Below, one piece after another: positions 36,915 to 45,761 of a DNA stretch of 64,000 nt (the stretch's first letter is position 1; the number at the start of each line of letters is the position of its first letter). The stretch is taken from positions 1,240,001-1,304,000 of the forward strand of contig NZ_CP011112.1 of NCBI RefSeq assembly GCF_001190945.1, written 5' to 3'. This DNA comes from Luteipulveratus mongoliensis (lineage in GTDB: Bacteria; Actinomycetota; Actinomycetes; Actinomycetales; Dermatophilaceae). A program made the position numbers and the translations under genes. The notes below the pieces were generated by a model. That model was not told where the DNA came from, did not search any database, and saw only the letters and a program-made list of their open reading frames with translations.

Positions 36915-38363
36915 CTAGCGTGCCGGGACCGGCGGCATCGCCGAGGGCTTGGAGTCCAGCCCCGGACGCAGCTTCTGCCACTGGCCACGAGTGAAGTCCG
37001 GGATGGCGACCGGGCGGCCCTTGTCGGCGAGCGACACGACGCTCAACGGGACGGGTGCGCACCAGGCGGCGGAGTCGTACACATCGATGTCCGGCACGAG
37101 TCCTGCGCGCATCTGCTGGATGATGCGCCACTGGAGGACGTAGTCCATCCCACCGTGGCCGCTGCCGGCAGCATCGTCCTCGAGCTCCTTCCAGAGCCAG
37201 TGGTCGAATTCGCCTCGTAGTGCTTCAAATCCGCGCCATGCGTCGCCGCTGTGGTTCGGCTCGACGTAGACCCGAGCGCCCGTCTTGTCGCCGCCGACGT
37301 AGTCCTCGAAGACGCCGTGGCTGCCCTCGAGGCTGTTGATCCTGCTGTACGGCCGGGGCTGGCTGACGTTGTGCTCCGCGCGGATCGTGCGGCCCTGGGC
37401 GGTGTTGATCATGCAGGTGGTCAGGTCACCGTTGACGTAGGTCTCTTTCCACGATCGGTGGTCGCGGGGCACGAACCGCTCGCGGTAGTCGGCCAGACCC
37501 TTGGGCTCGGTGGACGTCGCGGACAGGGTCGTCATCCGGTCGCCGCGGTTGATGTCCATCGCCGCGGCGATCGGAGCCAGTCCGTGCATCGGGTAGAAGC
37601 TGGCTGTGCTGCGGGTGTGCCAGAGGCGACGCCAGTCATCGGTGTAGTAGCCGTCGTTGAACAGCAGTGAACGCAGGTCGTGCAGGTAGCCGCCGTGACC
37701 CGAGGTGACATCACCGAAGACGCCCTCGTGGGCCATCTTGAGCATCGCGAGCTCGTTGCGGCCGTAGCTGCAGTTCTCCATGAGCCACAAGTGTTTTCGC
37801 GTCGACTCCGACGTGTTGACCAGGTCCCAGAGCTCGCTCAGCTGCGTGGCGATGGGCAGCTCGACTCCGACATGCGCGCCGGCCTTCAGGGCCGCCTTGC
37901 CATGGGTGTAGTGGAACTCCCAGGGCGTCGCGATGTAGACCAGGTCGAGCTCTTCGCGGCTGAGCATCTGCTCGTACGACGTGCTCGTGCCGCCGTACTC
38001 CTTCGGCCGGGGCTTGCCCTTGGCGGCGACACGGTCGGCAGCCGTCTTGGCGCGGTCGGCGCGGATGTCGCAGACGGCGACCACCTGCGTACCGGGCACG
38101 TCGGTCCAGCCGGTGACCATTCCCATGACGCGGTTGCCGAGGCCGATCAGACCGATCTTGACGGTCTCGACGGCGGCGAACGGCACGTTGGCCATTGATC
38201 GCTGGCCGGTCGCGCGTGGGGGCTCGGCAGCTGTGGCGCGAGCGCTCGCGCCGAGCAGAACGCCTCCGGCCACAGCCCCACCGAGCACGGTCCGGCGGGA
38301 CCAGCCTGAGGGCTCGGCGGTCGCTTCGTGGTGAGCATGACCAGGTGCGGATGCATCGTGCAT
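36915..38363 (-). CDS. Gfo/Idh/MocA-family, GH109-like (alpha-N-acetylgalactosaminidase type) secreted enzyme
   Basis: The product has 482 residues. The signal SRRTVLGGAVAGGVLLG has the Tat twin Arg and ends near ATAAE. The NAD-binding Rossmann motif is IGLIGLGNRVMG. GH109 signatures are visible: PWEFHYTHGKAAL, ENCSYGRNELAML, YPMHGLAPIA.MDINRGDRM and GHGGMDYVL. GH109 enzymes cleave terminal alpha-GalNAc by an NAD-dependent redox mechanism and are Tat-exported with bound cofactor. This fits glycan scavenging alongside the ngc locus 18 kb away, but it could be another GH109-like oxidoreductase. GGGAG precedes the ATG at 38363. Confidence 0.82.
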   Translation of the reverse strand: MHDASAPGHAHHEATAEPSGWSRRTVLGGAVAGGVLLGASARATAAEPPRATGQRSMANVPFAAVETVKIGLIGLGNRVMGMVTGWTDVPGTQVVAVCDIRADRAKTAADRVAAKGKPRPKEYGGTSTSYEQMLSREELDLVYIATPWEFHYTHGKAALKAGAHVGVELPIATQLSELWDLVNTSESTRKHLWLMENCSYGRNELAMLKMAHEGVFGDVTSGHGGYLHDLRSLLFNDGYYTDDWRRLWHTRSTASFYPMHGLAPIAAAMDINRGDRMTTLSATSTEPKGLADYRERFVPRDHRSWKETYVNGDLTTCMINTAQGRTIRAEHNVSQPRPYSRINSLEGSHGVFEDYVGGDKTGARVYVEPNHSGDAWRGFEALRGEFDHWLWKELEDDAAGSGHGGMDYVLQWRIIQQMRAGLVPDIDVYDSAAWCAPVPLSVVSLADKGRPVAIPDFTRGQWQKLRPGLDSKPSAMPPVPAR

Positions 38364-38515
38364 GACTGACTCCCTGGGAGGTGGCTGCGGTGTCCATCAC
38401 CCTGATGGGGGCCGGCGAGCGTGTCAACAAGTGCACGAAAACTTGGACAAACAATCACTAACGATCATTCAGGTGGTATCGAGCGCGGACCAGCGCCCGG
38501 CTAGGCTCGGGAGCC

Positions 38516-39076
38516 GTGACTGACGCTGCCAACTCCGCCGACCGCGACGCGCTCCTGCAGATCATCCGTGACGAGGCCATCGTGCACGGCACGGTCACGC
38601 TCTCCTCGGGCAAGGAAGCCGACTACTACGTCGACCTGCGCCGCGTCACCCTGTCCGGGGCCGCCGCACCGCTCGTCGGTCGGGTGATGCTCGAGCTCAC
38701 CCGGGACCTGTCGTACGACGCCGTCGGCGGCCTGACCATGGGAGCCGACCCGGTCGCGACAGCGATGCTGCACGCCGCCTCCGAGGACGGTCGGGCGCTC
38801 GACGCATTCGTCGTTCGCAAGGCAGGCAAGGCGCACGGTCTCCAGCAGCGCATCGAGGGCCCGTCGATCAAGGGTCGGCGAGTGCTCGTCGTCGAGGACA
38901 CGTCCACCACCGGTGGCTCTGCTCTCGAGGCTGTCGCCGCCTGCCGGGAGGCCGGTGCCGAGGTCGTCGGGGTGGCCGTCATCGCTGACCGCGCGACCGG
39001 TGCCAAGGAGCGCGTCGAACAAGACGTGCCCGTCTACGAATTCGCTTACGGCCTGGACGATCTCGGGCTCGCGTGA
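38516..39076 (+). CDS. pyrE: Orotate phosphoribosyltransferase
   Basis: The product has 186 residues. The PRPP-binding motif is VLVVEDTSTTGGSALEAV, and TLSSGKEADYYVDLRR and TMGADPVATAM are typical of OPRT. It converts orotate and PRPP to OMP in pyrimidine synthesis. GTG is the start. The region upstream (about 38430-38475) is AT-rich and probably holds divergent promoters for this gene and the GH109-like gene. Confidence 0.95.
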   Translation: MTDAANSADRDALLQIIRDEAIVHGTVTLSSGKEADYYVDLRRVTLSGAAAPLVGRVMLELTRDLSYDAVGGLTMGADPVATAMLHAASEDGRALDAFVVRKAGKAHGLQQRIEGPSIKGRRVLVVEDTSTTGGSALEAVAACREAGAEVVGVAVIADRATGAKERVEQDVPVYEFAYGLDDLGLA

Positions 39077-39591
39077 CTCTCACGATCACGTCCCATCTCG
39101 GGCTGGCCAGCCCGCCTGATGGCGCACTCGACGTCCTGACGGACGCGTTCGCCGAGCCGCCGTACGGCTACGACCGCGCGAGGTTCGAGCGACGCCTCGA
39201 GCAGTGGTCGTCGTACGCCGAGGTGCCCGGCTTTCGTACGGTCACGGCCCATCGCGACGGTCAGCTGGTCGGCATCGCTTGGGGTTGGAACTCCGGTGTC
39301 GGCAGCTGCGCCGGACTCCCTGGATATCGCGAGCTCTACACACGTCTGGAAGCCAAGCCGTGGGGCTCCGAGCTGCGAGGGGTCGAGGTTGTCGAGCTCG
39401 GCGTCGCTCGCAGCGAACGCGGCACGGGAGTGGGGCGTCAGCTGCTCGATCGTCTGGTCAGCGGTGGGCCGGGCTGGCTGATCGCCTATGCCGAGGCGCC
39501 CGCAGCGCAGTGGTACGCCCAACGTGGCTGGCGTCGTCTCGGGCCTCTCGAGGGCGAGCCTCCGCTCCTCGTCTTCGCGGCGCCGGAGTGA
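39073..39591 (+). CDS. GNAT-family acetyltransferase
   Basis: The product has 172 residues with a GNAT fold. VVELGVARSERGTGVGRQLLDRLV is motif A, and AAQWYAQRGWRRLG is the late motif. GTG at 39073 overlaps the pyrE stop, so the two genes are translationally coupled. The substrate is unknown. Confidence 0.85.
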   Translation: MTLTITSHLGLASPPDGALDVLTDAFAEPPYGYDRARFERRLEQWSSYAEVPGFRTVTAHRDGQLVGIAWGWNSGVGSCAGLPGYRELYTRLEAKPWGSELRGVEVVELGVARSERGTGVGRQLLDRLVSGGPGWLIAYAEAPAAQWYAQRGWRRLGPLEGEPPLLVFAAPE

Positions 39592-39610
39592 AGGGCGCCC
39601 GACTGAAGAG

Positions 39611-40096
39611 TCAGCCGACGTTGGCCTGGGTGACGTCCAGGTCGGCGGGTGCGCGTACGACGGCGACATCGCGCATCATGCGCGCCACGATCTGAGCCGC
39701 CTCCCTCGCCGCGTCCTCGGCCAGCCCGATCCCGACCGGCTTCGTCCGCGGCAGCCACAGCTGCAGGGTTGCGGTCTCGCGCGCCTGAGGCCAGCCCAGT
39801 GCCTCCAACGACTCTCGCTCATCGGGAGACCACACCTCGGCGACGGAGTCGAGGAGCACGCAGTCGTCGTCGCGGAGCAGCTGCACCCATGGGGCCGCGA
39901 CCGACCGGACCTCGCTCTCGCGCCAGAAGGCCCACGCGCTCGGCTTCTCCTCAGCCGTGAGTGGTGTGCTGCGCGGCGGTGCGCCGATCACGATGTTGTC
40001 ATCCACGCGATTGGCCAGAAGGGCACTGGTCAGCGACTGCTGCCACGACTCCCAGGACGCGGTCTCGAGCCGAAGCGGGCGGTAGTCGGTCCCCAT
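39611..40096 (-). CDS. Hypothetical protein
   Basis: A 161-residue soluble protein with no signal peptide or membrane segment. It is mixed alpha/beta with several Trp residues (WESWQQSL, AWAFWRESE, PWVQLL, LQLWLP). I do not recognise the family; T3SS-chaperone-like (TY-Chap) small actinobacterial proteins have similar length and composition, but this is a guess. It is convergent with the GNAT gene. Confidence 0.6.
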   Translation of the reverse strand: MGTDYRPLRLETASWESWQQSLTSALLANRVDDNIVIGAPPRSTPLTAEEKPSAWAFWRESEVRSVAAPWVQLLRDDDCVLLDSVAEVWSPDERESLEALGWPQARETATLQLWLPRTKPVGIGLAEDAAREAAQIVARMMRDVAVVRAPADLDVTQANVG

Positions 40097-40132
40097 GGGC
40101 TGAGCCTCGCACGTCCGTCCACGGACTGTGGG

Positions 40133-41071
40133 TCAGTCCTCGCTGAGGCGCTCTCCGCCGCGGATCGTGTCGGGGTCGATCTCGCCGTTGCGCACGCGTG
40201 CTTCCAGATAGACGCGAGCCATGATCGCCACGACGAACGGCGACAGTACGAAGCTCGCGACCCCGGTGCCGATCGAGCTGTTGGCCATGAAGCGTGCGCC
40301 CTGGGCCAGGTCGGTCGCGTGCGAGAACCCTTGCGACGGCTCGACATAGTCCAGCGCGACCCGCTGGACGACCTGGCCGATGGCCGTACCGATGACACCG
40401 ACCACGACGCCCGTGCTGATCAGCACGCCGAACACCCGCGGTTTGAGGTCGCCGGACGTCAGCTCGACCGACCGCCAGGGTGCGAGCAGTGGGCCGACCC
40501 GCTCCACGGACATCACCTGTGGCGCCAGGATGAACCGCAGGAACAGGTAGAAGAAGAGACAGGCGGCGGCGAGCAGGACGAGTCCGGCGAGCACCGCGAG
40601 GAGAGGGTGATCGTTGCCGATCGCCCACGCGACGCCGGCGCCGAGCGCACCGTTCACCAGGACGACGGGGATCAGGCCCGGCAGCATGAGCGGCCACGCC
40701 CGCAGGACCGAGTAGGTGCCGACCGGGAGGAGCCGGCTGACCGGCGTACGCAACCGTTGTGCGTCATCGATCGTGGCCGGGTTGAGCACCATCGAGACGC
40801 CGATCCCGAGCATCACGGCGAGCGTGCCGACGGCGAATCCGAGCCCGCTGATGGCGACGAGGGAAAAGTCGGTGTCCGCGGCGCCCTTCGCCTCTGCCCG
40901 GTCCTGCGCGAGCCGCGACATGAGCACCGACGGGAGGGTGCCGACGAGGGCGGCCACGAGGGAGACGCCGAAGTAGAGCAACGGTCGCCTGAGCACCGCC
41001 TTGATCGCATCCGAGACGAGCCGCGCATCACGGAACTCGGCTGCCGCGGCCGCCCTGCTCGTCGTTGCCAT
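40133..41071 (-). CDS. Polytopic membrane protein, function unknown
   Basis: The product has 312 residues with six probable transmembrane segments, in an arrangement like uncharacterised actinobacterial 'glycerophosphoryl diester phosphodiesterase membrane domain' or DUF-type proteins. No catalytic motif was found. GGGAGGG lies 8 bases before the ATG at 41071, which supports this start over longer options. Confidence 0.7.
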   Translation of the reverse strand: MATTSRAAAAAEFRDARLVSDAIKAVLRRPLLYFGVSLVAALVGTLPSVLMSRLAQDRAEAKGAADTDFSLVAISGLGFAVGTLAVMLGIGVSMVLNPATIDDAQRLRTPVSRLLPVGTYSVLRAWPLMLPGLIPVVLVNGALGAGVAWAIGNDHPLLAVLAGLVLLAAACLFFYLFLRFILAPQVMSVERVGPLLAPWRSVELTSGDLKPRVFGVLISTGVVVGVIGTAIGQVVQRVALDYVEPSQGFSHATDLAQGARFMANSSIGTGVASFVLSPFVVAIMARVYLEARVRNGEIDPDTIRGGERLSED

Positions 41072-41154
41072 GGCCGCACCCTCCCACGTGATGGCGGCCA
41101 CGAGTTGGCTGCGAACCGCGTGCTTGCGTCGCGATGGGCCGGCATCATCTGCAC

Positions 41155-41259
41155 ATGAGGCAGGTGCTGGTCTGGTGCGGAGCGATCTTCGGCGTGGCCG
41201 TGGTCCTGTACGGCTCGTTGATCTGGTGGCTGCTCGCATCGACAGCAAACGTGGACTGA
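41155..41259 (+). CDS. Tiny single-span membrane protein (34 aa)
   Basis: ATG to TGA encodes 34 residues, nearly all one hydrophobic helix (WCGAIFGVAVVLYGSLIWWLL). It is followed after 3 bases by a second small membrane protein gene. Such short hydrophobic genes are easily missed. The support is the coherent transmembrane character and the tight spacing with its neighbour. Confidence 0.45.
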   Translation: MRQVLVWCGAIFGVAVVLYGSLIWWLLASTANVD

Positions 41260-41262
41260 CAG

Positions 41263-41511
41263 GTGGACGGTCCTTCGCGCTTCGCCCGGCTACGCAGCTG
41301 GCGGGAGCGGCACCGGGTGATGTCGACGTTCGTGCTCCTGCTGGTTCTCTTCATGATCAAAGGCCTCCTCGAGCTCGATGCCCGAGACGACTTCGTGGGC
41401 TTCGTGCTCCTGGTTGTGCCCGCTGTCGCCGCGCTCACCCTGTTCGGCGCACTCTTGAACCGTGCCGAAGGCTGGGTGCGAGCCAGGTGGAGTCGACGCA
41501 AGACCGGGTGA
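41263..41511 (+). CDS. Small two-span membrane protein (82 aa)
   Basis: GTG at 41263 follows the preceding small gene by 3 bases. The product has a basic N-terminus (RLRSWRERHR), two transmembrane helices (VLLLVLFMIKGLL and FVLLVVPAVAALTLFGALL) and a basic tail. No family was recognised. Confidence 0.5.
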   Translation: MDGPSRFARLRSWRERHRVMSTFVLLLVLFMIKGLLELDARDDFVGFVLLVVPAVAALTLFGALLNRAEGWVRARWSRRKTG

Positions 41512-41545
41512 GGTCGGCCTCGCCTGTCGGGCCGACCGTGGGTGG

Positions 41546-42577
41546 TCAGTCGTCGATGCGTTGCAGGGCGTACAGGGCGGTCCTGGCGATGCCGGTCGAG
41601 CTGACCTGCTTGCGCAGCATGGTGAGCGCGTGGCGGCGCGCGGCCGGATCGTTGGTCCGGTCTCGAACTTCGGCGCCGTACGCCGCGAAGTCCTGGACCG
41701 CCCACGAGCACAGGTAGTACGCCAGCCTCAGCGGATCGACCTCAACGTCGCCATAGCCGTCAAGGAACCACTCCTGCTGTCGCGCGCTGATCGGTGCCGT
41801 TGCGATGACACCGCCGAGCACGAACATCAGGTCGCGCTCACGAGGCGCTATCACGGCCCCGTCCCAGTCGATCAGATTGAGCGAATCATCCTCTGCCAAC
41901 AGGAGATTCGCCGCATGTGCATCGCCGTGACAGAGCACCGGAATCATCGGCTGCGAGCGCAGGCGGGCGCCGATGACGTCGATCGCGTGCAAGATCGTGG
42001 TGATCTCGTCGCGGTGCGCCTCGAAGAGTTCCAGGAGCGCCGCGGTCAGCTCGTCGACGGGACGAAGCCGTACGCCGGCCGCCTCGCTCGCGATCGACCG
42101 CACCGTCGCGCGACCGGGCACGTGATGCGTCTCGCGCGGCAGCAGGCTGTCGAGGTCGCAGGGGAGACGTGTGGTGTGCACCCGAGCCAGCAGCTCGCCG
42201 TACGCCCGCCAGTGACCCTCGGTCATGTCGACGGTGTACGCCGGCCGCCCGTTGATCCAGGGCGTCACCGTCACCTGGAGTCCGCCGAGGTCGAACCACG
42301 GTCGACCATCGCGTGCGGGCAGGGGGGCCGTCGCGCCGTCGATGCCGCGGTCGACGAGGTAGCGAGTGACGAGGAGCGTTGCAGGAGAGACAGATCGGGT
42401 GATCTTGATGGCGTACGCACGGCTATCGACATCGACGGCGCGCAGCACGCGCGCGGAGATGTCCTCGCCACCATCGACGTCGGTCAGGCGAACCACCTCG
42501 AGGTGGTGCTCGCGACGTACGGCATCGAGCACCGCCTCCGTCGAGACGGATGTCCGAGTCAGCCGCCAGGTGCTCAC
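41546..42577 (-). CDS. Aminoglycoside phosphotransferase-fold (APH) kinase
   Basis: The product has 343 residues with a protein-kinase-like APH fold. AYAIKITR supplies the ATP-binding Lys, LCHGDAHAANLLL is the catalytic loop, and LIDWDGAVIAPRERDL is the metal-binding Asp motif. The family includes antibiotic kinases, homoserine and choline kinases and fructosamine kinases; the substrate is not apparent. GTG is the start. Confidence 0.85.
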   Translation of the reverse strand: MSTWRLTRTSVSTEAVLDAVRREHHLEVVRLTDVDGGEDISARVLRAVDVDSRAYAIKITRSVSPATLLVTRYLVDRGIDGATAPLPARDGRPWFDLGGLQVTVTPWINGRPAYTVDMTEGHWRAYGELLARVHTTRLPCDLDSLLPRETHHVPGRATVRSIASEAAGVRLRPVDELTAALLELFEAHRDEITTILHAIDVIGARLRSQPMIPVLCHGDAHAANLLLAEDDSLNLIDWDGAVIAPRERDLMFVLGGVIATAPISARQQEWFLDGYGDVEVDPLRLAYYLCSWAVQDFAAYGAEVRDRTNDPAARRHALTMLRKQVSSTGIARTALYALQRIDD

Positions 42578-42725
42578 GCTCCGAGCCTATCCACATCCCC
42601 CGTCTCGGCGGATCAGGTGTCCTGTGGATGAACATGGTTGCTCAGAGGGGATGTGGATATCTTTGATGCGCGAATAGCGCTGGTAACAAACAAGATTCGA
42701 TAGATTCGATCTTGCGTCGACGATG

Positions 42726-42739
42726 CGAACACCTGTACG
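42726..42739 (+). promoter_or_regulatory. Near-consensus SOS (LexA) box
   Basis: CGAAC-ACCT-GTACG differs at one position from the actinobacterial LexA consensus CGAAC-N4-GTTCG. It lies 8 bases before an ATG (42748) that precedes the HNH/DUF222 gene. Several M. tuberculosis 13E12-family genes have SOS boxes and are DNA-damage inducible, so the location is meaningful. Confidence 0.65.
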
Positions 42740-42758
42740 GTCGGGGCATGGCTCAAGT

Positions 42759-42779
42759 GACCATCGACCATCGACCAAC
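42759..42779. repeat. 7-bp tandem repeat that shifts the frame of the HNH gene start
   Basis: GACCATC is repeated twice and followed by GACCAAC. With one GACCATC unit removed, the ATG at 42748 reads in frame through LEWQDRVPPGP into the HNH/DUF222 protein. With two units it is out of frame and terminates after about 24 codons. The repeat is a plausible slippage site. Confidence 0.7.
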
Positions 42780-42799
42780 GGCTGGAGTGGCAGGACCGG

Positions 42800-44185
42800 G
42801 TGCCGCCCGGTCCTGCAGCTGAAGCCGTGCATGCTGCCGTCGAGGCGGCGCGGGCGCTGGCCGGGCTGCCGGAGGCGTTGCATCAGGTCGGGTCGGCGGA
42901 TCTTGCGGGGTTGGTGGAGCTGCTGGGTGCCTTGAGTGATCGGGTGCAGGCGTGTGTGGTGATGGTCGCGGCGGAGGCGTTGGAGCGGGGTGTGGTGCGG
43001 GAGTCGCAGGCTGCCAGCGCCAGCCAGTGGGTGGCCACTCATGCGGGCCACCTTGAGCCGGGTGAGGCGTCGCGGGTCGCGACTGTTGCTGCTGCTGTGA
43101 ATCAGCCCGACAACGTGCTGCTGCGGGAGGCGGTCGCGACGGGGGCGTGTAGTGCGCGGGCGGCGCAGGTGGCGTTGCGGGAGCTGGGCAGGATCCTGCC
43201 GGTGCTGCCGGGTTTTGCTCGCCAGGAGTGTTTGGCGTACTTCGTGCAGGTGGCCGCGGCTGGTGGTGGTGCTAGGGAGCTGCGGCATCTGTCGCGGTGG
43301 TTGGTCGCCACGTATGCCGGTGACTGGCTTGAGGATCAGGATGCGGCGTTGGAGCGGGTTGAGGAGTTGTCGTGGTCGGATCTGCCGGGTGGGTTGCGGC
43401 GGTTCATCGTGGATCTGGCGCCGGGGAACGCGGCGCGGTTGGTGGCTGCGGTTCAGGCGGGTGCTGCACCCCAGCCGACCGTCGACCCGGATACGGGCGG
43501 GCAGTGCCCGGATCCGCGGAGTCCGGGGAAGCGGCGCGCGGATGCGTTCATGGACCTGCTGAACCTGGCTGAGTCGGCGGACGCCTCGACCTCGCACGGT
43601 TCGACGACCAAGCTCGTGGTCACGATGGGCTTGGACGACCTTCGCGCCGAACAGACGAGCGGTCGAGCGGGTGGTGGGCTCGGGGTGACCAGTCTGGGTG
43701 ACACGATCGATGCCGGCACGATCCGGCGGATGGCCTGCGACGCGGACATCATCCCGATGGTCCTGGGATCACGCTCCGAACCGTTGGACGTCGGCCGGGA
43801 GCAACGCCTGGTCAAGGACGGACTACGCACCGCGGTCGTGGCCCGAGACCGGTGCTGCACCTTCCCCGGATGTGATCGACCGCCAGGGTTCTGTCAGGTC
43901 CATCACGTGCAGCCCTGGTACCTCGGCGGGAAGACCTCGCTGCTGAACTCAGCCCTGCTCTGCCGCCGCCACCACACCATCGTGCACCGCGACGACCTGA
44001 CCGCCACCGTCACGCCCTTCGACGTGACGTGGACCGTGAACGCGCCTCCTCGGCGGGATATGAGCGCCGTCCTTCGCGGTGACACCGGTGATGCGGGGTC
44101 CGGCCCTGACCCTGGGACGCCCGGCTCGGCGCCGCGATGTGACTCAGGTCTCGTCGGGTCGCCGGCCGGCGCTGAGGGGACGTAA
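42800..44185 (+). CDS. HNH endonuclease with DUF222 (13E12 repeat family)
   Basis: The product has 461 residues: an N-terminal DUF222 helical domain (about 1-300) and a C-terminal HNH nuclease motif, CCTFPGCDRPPGFCQVHHV followed by LLNSALLCRRHHTIVH, with the zinc-ligand Cys pairs and the catalytic His. The family is multicopy in actinobacteria and associated with mobile DNA. Codon use in the first 650 bases is unusual (many TTG and GTG codons) compared with the second half and neighbours. GTG at 42800 is the first start in frame; the ancestral start was probably the ATG at 42748, now frameshifted. An SOS box lies upstream. Confidence 0.88.
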   Translation: MPPGPAAEAVHAAVEAARALAGLPEALHQVGSADLAGLVELLGALSDRVQACVVMVAAEALERGVVRESQAASASQWVATHAGHLEPGEASRVATVAAAVNQPDNVLLREAVATGACSARAAQVALRELGRILPVLPGFARQECLAYFVQVAAAGGGARELRHLSRWLVATYAGDWLEDQDAALERVEELSWSDLPGGLRRFIVDLAPGNAARLVAAVQAGAAPQPTVDPDTGGQCPDPRSPGKRRADAFMDLLNLAESADASTSHGSTTKLVVTMGLDDLRAEQTSGRAGGGLGVTSLGDTIDAGTIRRMACDADIIPMVLGSRSEPLDVGREQRLVKDGLRTAVVARDRCCTFPGCDRPPGFCQVHHVQPWYLGGKTSLLNSALLCRRHHTIVHRDDLTATVTPFDVTWTVNAPPRRDMSAVLRGDTGDAGSGPDPGTPGSAPRCDSGLVGSPAGAEGT

Positions 44186-44250
44186 ACCCGCAGGTCAGCG
44201 GGGTCGTACAGACACTTCTCACGGCCGTGTCGTCGTGGTGTGAGCGAAAG

Positions 44251-44266
44251 GTGACACCCGCGAAAC
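44251..44266 (+). promoter_or_regulatory. GlnR-type box upstream of the nitrate operon
   Basis: GTGAC-ACCCGC-GAAAC is an exact match to the core GlnR pattern GTnAC-n6-GaAAC of actinobacteria. It lies about 90 bases before narK. GlnR activates nitrate and nitrite assimilation genes when nitrogen is limiting. A second half-site pair is not clearly present. Confidence 0.7.
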
Positions 44267-44354
44267 GGAACCGAGGTGCTGGCGGTAACAGCCCGCTCCT
44301 TGACTTCCGGGCAATCGCTCGCCACCCAGGTGGGCGCTGCTCCGGGAGGCCCGC

Positions 44355-45761
44355 ATGGCAGCAACCGTGGCCGAGTCCACCACCACAGCACCCCCGTCCG
44401 TCGCTGGGTTGCACCGCAGGTCCGGGCGCTGGATCGACGGCTGGGACCCCGAGGACACCATCCAATGGGCCGCCGAGGGCCGTTCCGTCGCCCGGCGCAA
44501 CCTGTGGCTGTCCGTCTTTGCGGAGTTCCTCGGTTTCGGGGTCTTCGCCCTCTGGGGCATCGTCGTCCCGCAGCTGAAGAACTATGGGTACGCCGGCGCC
44601 GCAGCTCTGTCGGACACACAGCAGTTCTGGCTCATCTCGATCCCCGTGCTCGTCGGGGCGACACTGCGCATCCCGTACACCTTCGCGGTCCCGAAGTTCG
44701 GCGGCCGCAACTGGACCATCGCCTCGGCGCTGCTCCTGCTGTTCCCGACGGTCGGCCTGGCACTTGCCGTCGGCGCGACGGCTCCTTTCCCCGTCCTGGT
44801 CATGATGGCGGCCCTCGCCGGGCTCGGTGGAGGCAACTTCGCCTCGTCGATGGCCAACATCTCCTTCTTCTTCCCGCAGGCGGAGAAGGGAAAGGCGTTG
44901 GGATTCAACGCGGCTGGAGGGAACCTGGGTACGGCCGCTGTCCAGTTCGCGGTGCCGCTGGTGGTTGTCATCGGTGCGGCTGCCACGACCAAGAACCCAA
45001 ATCTCAACCTCGCGGGTTGGATCTTTGTCCCCTTGATCGCGCTGTCCGCCTTCCTGGCCTGGCGGTGGATGGACAACCTGTCGTCAGCCAAGGCTGACCC
45101 GCGCAGCTTCGCTGTCGCCGCTCGCCGCAAGCACACCTGGGTGCTGTCGTTCATCTACTTCGGCACGTTCGGCTCGTTCATCGGCTTCGCCGGCGCGTTT
45201 CCCAAGATCATGACCGACGCGTTCCCTGATCACGGTCTGAAGCTGGCCTTCCTCGGTGCGCTGGTCGGCTCCGTCGCGCGACCGCTGGGCGGCATCGTGT
45301 CCGACCGGTTCGGCGGGTGGATCGTCACCGTGATCTCGTTCGTAGCCATGGCGATTGGCGCACTTGGAGCCATCTATGCGCTGAAGGAGCACAGCTTCGG
45401 CCTGTTCATGGCGACCTTCCTGCTGCTGTTCGTGTTCACCGGTGTCGGCAACGGCTCGATCTACCGGATGATCCCGGCGGTCTTCCACGCCACCAGTGGG
45501 GATGACGCGGAGGCGCAGCGCATCACCCGACGTATCGCGGCGGGTGCGATCGGGATCGTCGGAGCGGTCGGTGCGTACGGCGGTTTCGTGATCCCCCAAG
45601 GCTTCTCGTACGCCAAGTCGCACACCATCGACGCCGCGCACAAGACCGGGACGATCATCCCCGCGCTCTGGGTGATCATCGCGGTCTACCTGGTGATGGC
45701 CGCGACGACGTGGGCTGTGTACGGCCGCAAGGGAACTGATCTCAGCGAGGCTCGAATCTGA
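44355..45761 (+). CDS. narK: Nitrate/nitrite transporter (NarK/NasA MFS family)
   Basis: The product has 468 residues and 12 transmembrane segments. The nitrate signature regions are visible: GLGGGNFASSMANISFFFP and GFNAAGGNLGTA in the first half and GSVARPLGGIVSDRFGG in the second. A hydrophilic N-terminal stretch GWDPEDTIQW is common in actinobacterial NarK. Its place at the head of the assimilatory operon suggests nitrate uptake. GGGAGG precedes the ATG. Its stop shares a base with the next start. Confidence 0.93.
   Translation: MAATVAESTTTAPPSVAGLHRRSGRWIDGWDPEDTIQWAAEGRSVARRNLWLSVFAEFLGFGVFALWGIVVPQLKNYGYAGAAALSDTQQFWLISIPVLVGATLRIPYTFAVPKFGGRNWTIASALLLLFPTVGLALAVGATAPFPVLVMMAALAGLGGGNFASSMANISFFFPQAEKGKALGFNAAGGNLGTAAVQFAVPLVVVIGAAATTKNPNLNLAGWIFVPLIALSAFLAWRWMDNLSSAKADPRSFAVAARRKHTWVLSFIYFGTFGSFIGFAGAFPKIMTDAFPDHGLKLAFLGALVGSVARPLGGIVSDRFGGWIVTVISFVAMAIGALGAIYALKEHSFGLFMATFLLLFVFTGVGNGSIYRMIPAVFHATSGDDAEAQRITRRIAAGAIGIVGAVGAYGGFVIPQGFSYAKSHTIDAAHKTGTIIPALWVIIAVYLVMAATTWAVYGRKGTDLSEARI

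Noticed and set aside
39488-41158. Long plus-strand open frame opposite the hypothetical and membrane protein genes
   Set aside because: Its composition (Arg, Asp, Gly, His-rich) is that of an antisense shadow. The minus-strand genes have proper starts, ribosome-binding sites and membrane segments.
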